Shown piece by piece: positions 50,335 through 61,444 of a stretch of DNA of 64,000 nucleotides. Within the stretch, counting starts at the first letter, position 1. Each line of letters begins with the position of its first letter. The notes under the pieces are model-generated. The model saw only the letters and a program-made list of their open reading frames with translations. It was not told the DNA's origin and did not search any database. The stretch covers positions 14,263,039 through 14,327,038 of the forward strand of contig JAAONU010000014.1 of the NCBI GenBank assembly GCA_012932295.1, written 5' to 3'. The stretch is from Cyclina sinensis (lineage: Eukaryota > Mollusca > Bivalvia > Venerida > Veneridae). The position numbers and the translations under genes are program-made.

Positions 50335-52470
50335 CTCTATATTAGAAACAGGAGATTTGGTACAATAACCAGGAGATCCCGTGGAGTATAATTACTATAC
50401 ATGTATTTCATTATTATTTCATCAGTACATTATTTCCCTTTTTATCATAAAAAGAGACCTTATACAGTCATCAGGAGATCATGAAAGGAGATTTTATACA
50501 ATAGCCATAAAAAACTGTGAAGTACCTTGTATAAGTATGACATCCTTGTCTCTTTATCAAAACAAGATTTCTGATACAGTAACCAGGGGATCCTGTGAAG
50601 TACAATACATTGTATATATATTACACCCTTTTCTCTTCATATAAACAAGAGATCTGATACAGTAACCAGGGGATCCTGTGAAGTACACCCTTGTCTCTTT
50701 ATATAAACAGGAGATCTGATACAGTAACCAGGCGATCCTGTGGAGTACATTGTATATTACATCCTTTCCTTTTTATCATGAAAAGAGATCATATACATTT
50801 AACAGGGGATCCTGTAAAGTACCATATATAAGTATGACAGCGTTTCCTCTTTATAATAAAAGGAGATCTGATACAGTAACAAGGGGATCCTGTAATCTAC
50901 CATATACGATAGGTATGACAGCCTTTTGTCTTTATCATAAAAGGAAGTCTTATACAGTTACCAGGGGATCCGGTGAAGAATCATATGTAAGTATTATGGC
51001 TTTTTCTCTTTTTCATAGAGGGAGTTTTTTTTACAGTTACCAGGGGATCCTGTAAAGTGCCATATATAAGTATGACAGCCTTTTCTTTTTATCATAAAAA
51101 GAGATCTGATATGGTAACCAGGGGTCCTGTGAAGAACAATATGTAAGTATGACATTCTTTTCTCTTTATCATAAAATAAGATCTTATACTGTAATCAGAG
51201 GATCCTGTGAAGTACCAAATATATGTATGTCAGAATTGCTCTTTCAGAAAATAAGTAGATCTTATACAGAAACCAGGAGCAACAGTGAAGATCCATGTAG
51301 ATAAGTATGACAGCCTTGTCTTTTTATCATAACAGGTGATTCTATTAAATCATTTGGGAGAACTGTGAAGTACCATAGGTAAGTATGACAGCCTAATCTT
51401 TTAATTACAATAGAAATAGTTTTACAGTAACCAGGGGATCCTGTGAATTACCATAATATGTATGACATCTATTTCACTATCATAAAAGATCATGTACAGT
51501 AACCATTGGATCTTGTGAAGTACCATATATGAAAGCATTGTCTCCTTATCGTAACAGAAGTTTTTATACAGTTATCATATGATTCTGTGAAATACCATAT
51601 ATGACAGCCTTGTCCCTTTAACAAAACGGGCGATCTTATACAGTAACCAGTGGATCAAGTACCATGTATGACAGCCTTGTCTCTTTATCATAACAGAAGA
51701 GCTTATACAATAATCAGAGAATCCTGTAAAGTATCAAATATAAGTGTGACAGACTTTTCTCTTTGTCATAAAAGGAGATCTTATACAATAACCAGGGGAT
51801 TATGTGAAGTATAATATGTAAGTATCACCGTCTTTTCTCTTTATCATAAAAGGAGATCTTATACAATAACCAGGGGATTATGTGAAGTATAATATGTAAG
51901 TATCACCGCCTTTTCTCTTTATCATAAAAGGAGATCTTATACAATAACCAGGGGATTATGTGAAGTATAATATGTAAGTATCACCGCCTTTTCTCTTTAT
52001 CATAAAAGGAGATCTTATACAATAACCAGGGGATCATGTGAAGTACAATATGTAAGTATCACCGCCTTTTCTCTCTATCATAAAAAGGGATCTTATACAG
52101 TAACCAGGGGATCCTGTGAATAACAATAAATATAGCTCATACTTTTCTCTTCATCAAAAAAAGAGATCTTACTCAGTAAAAAGGGAATTGCTTGAAGTTA
52201 AATATAAATAAATGACAGCATTGCTCTTTCATTTTATCAGTAAATCTGATACAGTTCAGAAGAGGAAGCTGTGAAGTATCAGAGATACGTATGACAGTAT
52301 TGTCTCTTTATCCTAACATGAGATCTTATTCAGTCATTTGGGAGAAACTCTGAAGTACCATAGATAGGTATGACAGTCTTGTCTTCTAATTACAATAGGA
52401 AATGTTTAACAGTAACCAGGTGATCCTATGAAGTACCATATATCATACATGTGAACTTTTCCCAGTGCCA
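50335..52470. repeat. 78-bp satellite, block 3 (about 27 units)
   Basis: Mostly diverged units, but 51823-52134 holds four nearly identical units with an exact 78-bp step (TATCACCG at 51823, 51901, 51979 and 52057). That points to recent local amplification. Units carry GGGGATCCTG, so BamHI-type sites recur. Confidence 0.92.
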
Positions 52471-52479
52471 AGTAGGGAG

Positions 52480-53285
52480 ATCTGACTCAGAAAGATTGGG
52501 TCTGTTAAGTGGGAGATTTACCGACACAACATTATTTCAGGAATGGTCCAAGTACAGATGCTAAGGATGTATTGATAACAGAAAAAGAACTGTTATCGGT
52601 TTAATATGTATCAATAATAAACAGTAAACGTTCATTATTGACACTGAATAGTCACTCTACCTTTATCAGTTAACAGTCAAATTTGTCTTATTTACACTCA
52701 AGTTAAACATTGGTACCTATTCTCTTTACTCTTCACACTGTCCCTTTAAGTCCCACTACACAGTTCCTTGGTCACATAGAAGTCATAACAGTTGGCAACA
52801 GAATTTCATGCACAACAATACATTCAGAGTCCTGTTCGACAGGCTATGAATCGTTTGACTTTTAGTAAAGTTTTGATATAAACCATAGAGTACAATCCTT
52901 CGAGGTCTGCATTGCTTTATGGCAGTGGAAGTACAGTAATTACCAGTTTCTTCTCTCCCTTGTGTCTTTGATGTGTGCCTTATCTGCCTGGCAATTAACA
53001 ACTTCATAATTGCACGCGCTTAAAGTGTCAAACTGACAATATACAAACAATAAAACTTTCCAATACTAAGGCCAAGGTATAATTAGACTGGGTCTCATTT
53101 TCCAATATACTGCAGCATGGTACACGTAGCGTTATTGATAAACCAGTCAAAATTGTTTACATTCATCAATATCACTCAGGTGTTTGGATTTTTTTTTGGA
53201 TGTCATGAAAAATGTCGGTAGAATGCAAGCCCCGAGCGGGAGGGGAATTTTGATTGCCCAAAATCGGTAGTCTACGCCAGAATCG
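52480..53285. other. Non-satellite interruption, no gene recognised
   Basis: Unique-looking sequence between two satellite blocks. No terminal repeats or ORF could be supported. Confidence 0.5.
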
Positions 53286-53289
53286 GGAG

Positions 53290-53590
53290 AGTTCACATGT
53301 ATGCCATATATGACAGCCTTGTCTGTCATTACAGGAGAACTTATACAATAACGAGGGGATCCTGTGAAGTACCATATATAAGTATGACTGCCTTGTCTAT
53401 CATAACAGGAGATCTTACAGAGTAACAAGTGGATCAATTACCATATGTGGCAGCCTTGTTTCTTTATTATAAAGGGAGATATTAAAGAGTTACAAGGGAA
53501 TATAATAGTTTACATGTCACCCTTGTTCCTTCTATCAGAAAAGTGACTTTTATATAGAAACTAGTTGATTTATTGGAGTACCACACTGAT
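53290..53590. repeat. 78-bp satellite, block 4
   Basis: Three to four diverged units, beginning ATATATGACAGCCTTGTCTG and fading out by 53590. Confidence 0.8.
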
Positions 53591-54179
53591 TATGTAAGTA
53601 TACCAGCCATGTCTATCTGTACATTGATCTTACATAGTATAATTAGACAAATATTTACTTTACAGTTGGTGAAAAGAAAAACGGACTAAAGAATATATTG
53701 TAATTTTACTACACATTTAAACATAAAGAAAACACTCATGGGAGTAAAGTTTGGCAAAGGAATCACACCTTTTTTAAGCATGCTCCATCATGCTTTTGTG
53801 AAGATGGCTGTAACCTGAAATATTAAAGCGACTGACTCGCAGATAGGCCGACGATGAATGAAAAAGAAAATGTTTATACATCTAGAAATTCTAGCTGTAA
53901 TTGTGAAGAACATATCTAAACTAAGTCACTGAGTCATTTTTTTGTGGCAGACGGCATTAAAACATAAAGTTTTACACACTTTTATCGTTTAGTTTTCCCG
54001 GTATGATGTTTTTTTCCCATAATATATAAACTTCTCTTAAATCTTAAAGAAAAAAGAAATCAGCTGAATTCTTTGAGTCAGTCGTTAAATCGAAACACCT
54101 GTTAACAACAGATGGATGCCATGAAACAGAATGTCCCCTACCACTTTTTAGTAATACTCTGTAGAGACCTAAACTTCGA

Positions 54180-56895
54180 AAGTTAATAGTATTTAATGAT
54201 ACCATGACCTGACTGATAGATATAGCATCTTGGTATTAGTGAAGCATGTAATGATACCATGACCTGACTGATAGACATAGCATCTTAGTATTAGTGAAGC
54301 ATGTAACGATACCATGACCTGACTGATAGACATAGCATCTAAGTATTAGTGAAGCATGTAACGATACCATGACCTGACTGATAGACATAGCATCTTAGTA
54401 TTAGTGAAGCATGTAACAATACCATGACCTGACTGATAGATATAGCATCTTAGTATTAGTGAAGCATGTAACGATACCATGACCTGACTGATAGATATAG
54501 CATCTTGGTATTAGTGAAGCATGTAACGATACCATGACCTGACTGATAGACATAGCATCTTAGTATTAGTGAAGCATGTAACGATACTATGACCTGACTG
54601 ATAGACATAGCATCTTGGTATTAGTGAAGCATGTAACGATACCATGACCTGACTGATAGACATAGCATCTTGGTATTAGTGAAGCATGTAACGATACCAT
54701 GACCTGACTGATAGACGTAGCATCTAAGTATTAGTGAAGCATGTAACGATACCATGACCTGATTGATAGACATAGCATCTTAGTATTAGTGAATCATGTA
54801 ACGATACCATGACCTGACTGATAGACATAGCATCTTGGTATTAGTGAAGCATGTAACGATACCATAACCTGACTGATAGACATAGCATCTAAGTATTAGT
54901 GAAGCATGTAACGATACCAAGATCTGACTGATATACATAGCAATGTAACGATACCATGACCTGACTGATAGGCATAGCATCTTGGTTTTAGTGAAGCATG
55001 TAACGATACCATGACCTGACTGATAGACATAGCATCTTGGTATAAGTGAAGCATGTAACGATACCATGACCTGACTGATAGATATAACATCTTGGTTTTA
55101 GTTAAACATGTAACGATACCATGACCTGACTGATAGACATAGCAATGTAACGATACCATGACCTGACTGATAGACATATCATCTAAGTATTAGTGAAGCA
55201 TGTAACGATACCATGACCTGATTGATAGACATAGCATCTTAGTATTAGTGAATCATGTAACGATACCATGACCTGACTGATAGACATAGCATCTTGGTAT
55301 TAGTGAAGCATGTAACGATACCATGACCTGACTGATAGACATAGCATCTTGGTATCAGTGAAGCATGTAACGATACCATGACCTGACTGATAGACATAAC
55401 ATCTTAGTATTAGTGAAGCATGTAACGATACCAAGATATGACTGATATACATAGCAATGTAACGATACCATGACCTGACTGATAGGCATAGCATCTTGGT
55501 TTTAGTGAAGCATGTAACGATACCATGACCTGACTGATAGACATGGCATCTTGGTATAAGTGAAGCATGTAACGATACCATGACCTGACTGATAGATATA
55601 ACATCTTGGTTTTAGTGAAGCATGTAACGATACCATGGCCTGACTGATAGACATAGCATCTTGGTATTAGTGAAGCATGTAACGATACCATGACCTGACT
55701 GATAGACATAGCATCTTGGTATCAGTGAAGCATGTAACGATACCATGACCTGACTGATAGACATAACATCTTAGTATTAGTGAAGCATGTAACGATACCA
55801 AGATATGACTGATATACATAGCAATGTAACGATACCATGACCTGACTGATAGGCATAGCATCTTGGTTTTAGTGAAGCATGTAACGATACCATGACCTGA
55901 CTGATAGACATGGCATCTTGGTATAAGTGAAGCATGTAACGATACCATGACCTGACTGATAGATATAACATCTTGGTTTTAGTGAAGCATGTAACGATAC
56001 CATGGCCTGACTGATAGACATAGCATCTTGGTATTAGTGAAGCATGTAACGATACCATGACCTGACTGATAGATATAACATCTTGGTTTTAGTGAAGCAT
56101 GTAACGATACCATGGCCTGACTGATAGACATAGCATCTTGGTATTAGTGAAGCATGTAACGATACCATGACCTGACTGATAGACATAGCATCTTGGTATT
56201 AGTGAAGCATGTAACGATACCATGACCTGACTGATAGACATAGCATCTTGGTATTAGTGAAGCATGTAACGATACCATGACCTGACTGATAGACATAGCA
56301 TCTTAGTATTAGTGAAACATCAAACGATACCATGACCTGACTGATAGACATAGCATCTTAGTATTAGTGAAGCATATAACGATACCATGACCTGACTGAT
56401 AGACATAGCATCTTAGTATTAGTGAAGCATGTAACGATACCATGACCTGACTGATAGACATAGCATCTTAGTATTAGTGAAACATGTAACGATACCATGA
56501 CCTGACTGATAGGCATAGCATCCTGGTATTAGTGAAGCATGTAACGATACCATCACCTGACTGATAGGTATAGCATCTTGGTATTAGTGAAGCATGTAAC
56601 GATACCATAACCTGACTGATAGACATAGCATCTAAGTATTAGTGAAGCATGTAACGATACCAAGATCTGACTGATATACATAGCAATGTAACGATACCAT
56701 GACCTGACTGATAGGCATAGCATCTTGGTATTTGTGAATTATGTAACGATACCATGACCTGACAAATAGACATAGCATCTTGGTATTAGTGAAGCATGTA
56801 ACGATACCATGACCTGACTGATAGACAAAGCATCTTAGTATTAGTGAAGCATGTAACGATACCATGACCTGACTGATAGACATAACATCTTAGTA
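54180..56895. repeat. 55-bp minisatellite, about 49 units, with higher-order repeat
   Basis: The basic unit contains GTAACGATACCATGACCTG, ACTGATAGACATAGCATCTT and GGTATTAGTGAAGCAT. A shortened 37-bp unit (joining CATAGCA to ATGTAACG) occurs near 54935, 55141, 55455, 55822 and 56685. Two adjacent 367-bp stretches starting near 55300 and 55667 (six full units plus one short unit) are almost identical, which is a higher-order repeat. Frames of about 93 codons on the minus strand only reflect the array. Confidence 0.97.
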
Positions 56896-57014
56896 TTAGA
56901 CATAACTGTGTAAAGTTATTTCAAATACATGGGCAAAACAAAACCTGCAGACAGACAATCAAGCAGTTCTAAACTCCAATTAATGGAACGGAACTGATAG
57001 GAATCTAATAATTA

Positions 57015-57190
57015 GGAAATAGATTTTAAGTTTGACTGTTCTACCGTCAAATATAGCACGGTGTCGAGTTCAGATGCGTATTAATTTAATAACGAAGGCC
57101 GTAGGCCTGAGTGATTAAATAATTACGCATCTGAACGAGATACCGTGCTATATTCGACGGTAGAACACAAAAACTTTAAAATCTATTTCC
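57015..57190. mobile_element. Palindromic fold-back element, 176 bp
   Basis: Inverted arms of about 70 bp: GGAAATAGATTTTAAGTTT with its complement at the right end, plus a second block around TTCTACCGTCAAATATAGCA. The centre holds AAGGCCGTAGGCCT. It is non-coding. Confidence 0.85.
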
Positions 57191-58899
57191 ATTCTAACAC
57201 ATATGTACAGTTATAAGGGACACAATTATGTGCACTACTTATCATGCCATATTGAACGGTTATTGACCTTGGCAGGCTTTTCCGGTTACCCCGCTATTCA
57301 TTCCCCACGGGAAAATGAAAACAACAAGGTTATTTTAGCTTATCAGTCAAAAATTTACGTTTAAATAAATATTTATAATTTCATCGTAGATGAACATCAA
57401 AGAAGATAATTTAGTCCAAAACAATATTTCACTATAAACATATTTAAAAACAATTTTCGGTTTACAATGAAAAATAATAACAGCCGAAAGTAGTTTGCAG
57501 TAACGTCAGCGGGGGCACGCTTTTTGCAGCGTTATCTAATATATATGATATATCACGCTCAATTCCCTCTTTGTTTATTGTCGGCGAATTGCGGATAGTG
57601 TTAGAATGATTACTTTAAAGTGGACAGGACAGACATGGCTACACTTGCAATTAAAAGCAGATCAGCATTTACTAAGCAGTGCTTTTTGTATTAATGTAAG
57701 ATATTGAGATTCATTTTCCCCTAAATCTGCTTTTTTCTTTGAAACTAGACAAGGCCTACATACAGAACAGTTTTGTCAGTCATGTTAATAATATTAAAAG
57801 GAACAATGAAAAACTATTTAACTTTTTTAAAATTAAGTTATAAGAATACAGTGCTATACATTTAGCACTTGCCTTCAAGTCATTCAGATAAAATCACTGT
57901 AAGTCTGTAAGCGATGCCTTACAACAGCATGATAGTAGCCAGATGCTGTCCATCTGCCAGTATAAATGATCACAACAAAACGATTAGTTTTGTACTCTAG
58001 GACATACAAAATTTGAAAGTCAAGTAAACATAATGAGTAGAACATTTTTGAGAACACTGCCTTTACTGTCGAGAGATGTTCAACAATGCACATTGGTTTT
58101 TACAAAATATATACTTTTGTAATAGCAATATTGATATCTCGATTACGTGCTAGTGTTATTGTGATTCATTTTCTGTTATGACAACTTTGTTAATTACATA
58201 GTAGTCACTGTAATGGAAAAAGGGTATATCTATAATAATGATTGTTTATTTTATGCCTACCAATGAAATATAGGGAAATATCAGTGAGATAAAAGTGATA
58301 ATCCACTGTTTTGAATCAGTGAAATTACCATTTTGATAATCCACTGTTTGTGCCGGAACTACTTTTCAGGAATTTCCCCACCACATAAATACAAGAGAAT
58401 CCGCTGCATTTCAGACAGTGACAGCGAGTGAAATTTATTTACCTTGTTAAATCCAGTTATAATATTGAATTCCTGAGCCTAACTAGTTGTGAACAATGAT
58501 GAAATTCGCCATAAATTATTTAAAATGACTGCTATGTTTACATAACTCACATGGACAATATCCATTATGGCCGACTTTCAATTCAATTGATTGAATATTA
58601 CTCAGTATTAATCCGCTTTTATAATTAAAGTATGTATGGCTAAAATTCAATAAATATTGATAAACTGTGTAGAGAAAAATAAATGTTATTTGATGAAAGT
58701 GTATTCAGTTTATTTCAGCAGAAGTAAAGTTATCATATGTATTGGAGATTGTCTGCGCTTTCTTTTTGTGCGGAGTAACGGTTTGACCAAAGTACGCATA
58801 AACTGATATGGGGCTCAACATGGGGAATTTATTGAAGGCCCTGAGTAAAAAGTCATAAAATACCCATTTTTGACGTGTTGGCATAAAATAAAAAGAAAA
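57191..58899. other. No gene recognised
   Basis: ATTCTAACAC at 57191 recurs inverted at about 57598, so the fold-back unit may be larger than its palindrome. Otherwise I see no supported feature. Confidence 0.5.
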
Positions 58900-59051
58900 T
58901 TTGTTTGTTTTTTAGTGGAAGATGGGAATTTATTTCATCTCGTGAACACCATATGTTTATATTTTCACTCGTGGCTGCGCCACTCGTGAAAATATCACGT
59001 ATGGTGTTCACTCGATGAAATAAATTCTCATCTTCCACAAAAACAAACAAA
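58900..59051. mobile_element. Palindromic fold-back element, 152 bp
   Basis: The outer arms TTTGTTTGTTTTT / AAAAACAAACAAA and the inner arms GGTGTTCAC... / CTCGTGAACACC pair over about 60 bp each. The centre is CACTCGTGGCTGCGCCACTCG. It is non-coding. Confidence 0.85.
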
Positions 59052-60390
59052 TATCCTCTATATGTTACATTACAATTTACATTGATATGTCAACAAAAGC
59101 TTAACAGTAAAGAAATTTTCTGTGATTACATGTCTGCCCATCAGGTGTTTTACTTCAGCTATGATTTATCTTCATACATGTATAATGCTATTCCATTTTT
59201 TTTTCTTGCTAAATCTGAGTTTTACAGATCTGAATGTGCTTTTAACATGTTGGGGCAAATGTCGGGTCGGTGCACCCTAGAACCTGGTTTAAACCCCAAG
59301 TGGCAAATATTTTGCCACTGACCGTTCCAAAGCAGTAACCCTTCGGGTTCACATTTTTGTTAATTGTTTGTGGTGTCCCCTTTTAAAAAAACGAATGTAT
59401 GCTGGTTTTTTTATTTACTTTTTGACTGTGTAGGGGGACTGTGTTTTTTTATTGTGTTTTTTTTCCTGAAATGATTTTTCCTTTATGCCTAATCTGAGAC
59501 ATGTATTTATTTTTTCAAAGCAATACTTACTGGTAGTGAAAATTTTAAACTGAATTTGAATCAATCAACTAAAGGTTTGAAGCATTAATATTGTTTCTTT
59601 GAATGAAAGCATTACTTAATTATATATATATATTGTTTTTACAAATATTTGCCTTGACAGTACAGTACAACTTCAAGATATAGATCTATACACAAACAAA
59701 ATATACACAAAATATTGAAACCTACAGTGGCAATGTCTGGCCTAACAAAGCGTTGCAGTCTCAGTTCTTCCTTCGGTACTTGGAGTTTTAAGTATTGTAT
59801 TCCAAAATCTGTTTTAAAAAAGCATAATTTACATAACAAAGTGTCAAACTAATTCAAAGATTCTGGAATCTGAGAAAAATGATATACATACACGATGAGC
59901 ATAATAAGCATATTACAATATATTACAATCAATTTTACTTCCTTCCAAAGCTGGCTTTTATTTAATTGTGATGACCCTTAATCACTCACCTGTCGCCTTG
60001 TTTGAAAAGAAAACTCACCATTTGACCCGTCATTAAACGAAATACCTTGAAGCTATACGTTGAGCTGGCACATTATTAGCACATCAAATGTATTATATTA
60101 AGAGTTATATATTTGTTAATTTTACTCAGAATTAACCTTGAAGAAGAAGACTTGAAACTTCATGAACGCATCAATTTCAAAAAAGAGAACTGCAGTGAAC
60201 AAAAGATTGAACCATTTAAAATTTACTATTTTAGAGTGAATGATACCTGTTATTTTCAGACCATTAAGTTAACTTGAAATGTTTCTATTGTATCAATCTT
60301 GATGAGTTTTGAAAAAATCCTTGTTTGTATTTGTAGATGCTTTAGTGTTGCACTAACATCTTTCATTAGATAAAGGTTAAATTTTTTTTA
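59052..60390. other. No gene recognised
   Basis: AT-rich. A small GC-richer patch at 59240-59350 includes the hairpin GTGGCAAATATTTTGCCAC, which may be a transposon 3' remnant. Confidence 0.5.
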
Positions 60391-60550
60391 ATGTCCTTTT
60401 TTTATATATTTCTTACTTGAAGATATTTGACATGGCCTTAAATGTCCGTTTTTTATATATTTCTTACTTGAAGATATTTGACATGGCCTTAAATGTCCGT
60501 TTTTTATATATTTCTTACTTGAAGATATTTGACATGGCCTTAATTGTCCG
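60391..60550. repeat. Three tandem 51-bp repeats
   Basis: Units start at 60391, 60442 and 60493 with an exact 51-bp step, and are nearly identical. Because 51 is a multiple of three, the minus strand reads a 17-residue repeat (RPCQISSSKKYIKNGHL), but there is no support for a gene. Confidence 0.9.
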
Positions 60551-60852
60551 TTTTTTTTTTTCCTGAAGGTAATAAGCATAGAGACCGTCATTAGCCCAAC
60601 GGATCTGGAGCAGCCTTGAGACGATCAGCTTTGGAAAATTGGATGAATTAGTTGGATATCGTAGTATAACTTTATTTTGTTGAAAGGTCTTAACTACAGC
60701 GATGTACATTTTGTTTAAATTGGCTAGTTTTACTCTTACACTGCGAAAGAGACGCATATGTACTGTTTGTGATAAATATGAAACCGTCAAAATATGTATT
60801 TAAGCATTGTTAACAGAGGAAGAATGAAATTCAACTGAGAACATTGCAAAGA

Positions 60853-61444
60853 ATGGCTAGCCATAAATCAAACAAATTCAAGCAAATTATTGTGATCATC
60901 GTTGGGAGTGGCACAAAATTAACAAAAGCAATTCTCCAGTATTACGTGCAAAAATCGTCGCCTACTAATTTTAATCCGTACCCATGGACGCTCGATCATT
61001 TTCTTTACGAAAACCAAACACATATCCTCTCCACCAGGACTGGTAAGAGAAAACAACGTGTATTTTTCCCGGGCTTTGGAAAGTCAACGAATCTGGAGCT
61101 TTGGGATTTACATATGTATTGTTTTGTGTTAACGGAATTGTGTCCCCTTGCAGATGCGGTTCGTCAGGATATAAATAACTTAAAAGACTTGAGGAATAAG
61201 GTTTGTCATATAAGTAAACCAGTAATTCCAGATCATATTTACGACACTTACATTGACAGAATAAAAGGTGTTGTTCAGAGGTGTACACAAGTTATAGGTG
61301 ACAAAGACCTTGAAGTAGAACTTTTTCAATACATAGAAGACGTTGAGAGCGGTACAACTGACCAGCCCGACGCCGAAACGCAACTGCGAGAATGGTGTAA
61401 TCTTGGAAAACAACTGAGGGAAATACTCTCTGATCTTGGACCAG
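60853..61444 (+). CDS. HEPN gene, exon 1 (HEPN domain)
   Basis: 592 nt ending CCAG|GTAAAG in phase 1. It encodes residues 1-197 and contains the whole HEPN-like region and the RNKVCH motif. Confidence 0.82.

Noticed and set aside
50381..51055. Frames with repeated VTRGSCEVPY as a repeat protein
   Set aside because: They reflect the 78-bp satellite, whose unit is a multiple of three. Indels break the frame and substitutions are not codon-patterned.
54786..56883. Six or seven repeated minus-strand ORFs of about 93 residues as a gene family
   Set aside because: They are translations of the 55-bp minisatellite; there is no start context and the period is not a multiple of three.
54180..56895. 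Regular repeats as a CRISPR array
   Set aside because: Units are contiguous with no unique spacers, and the genome is animal.
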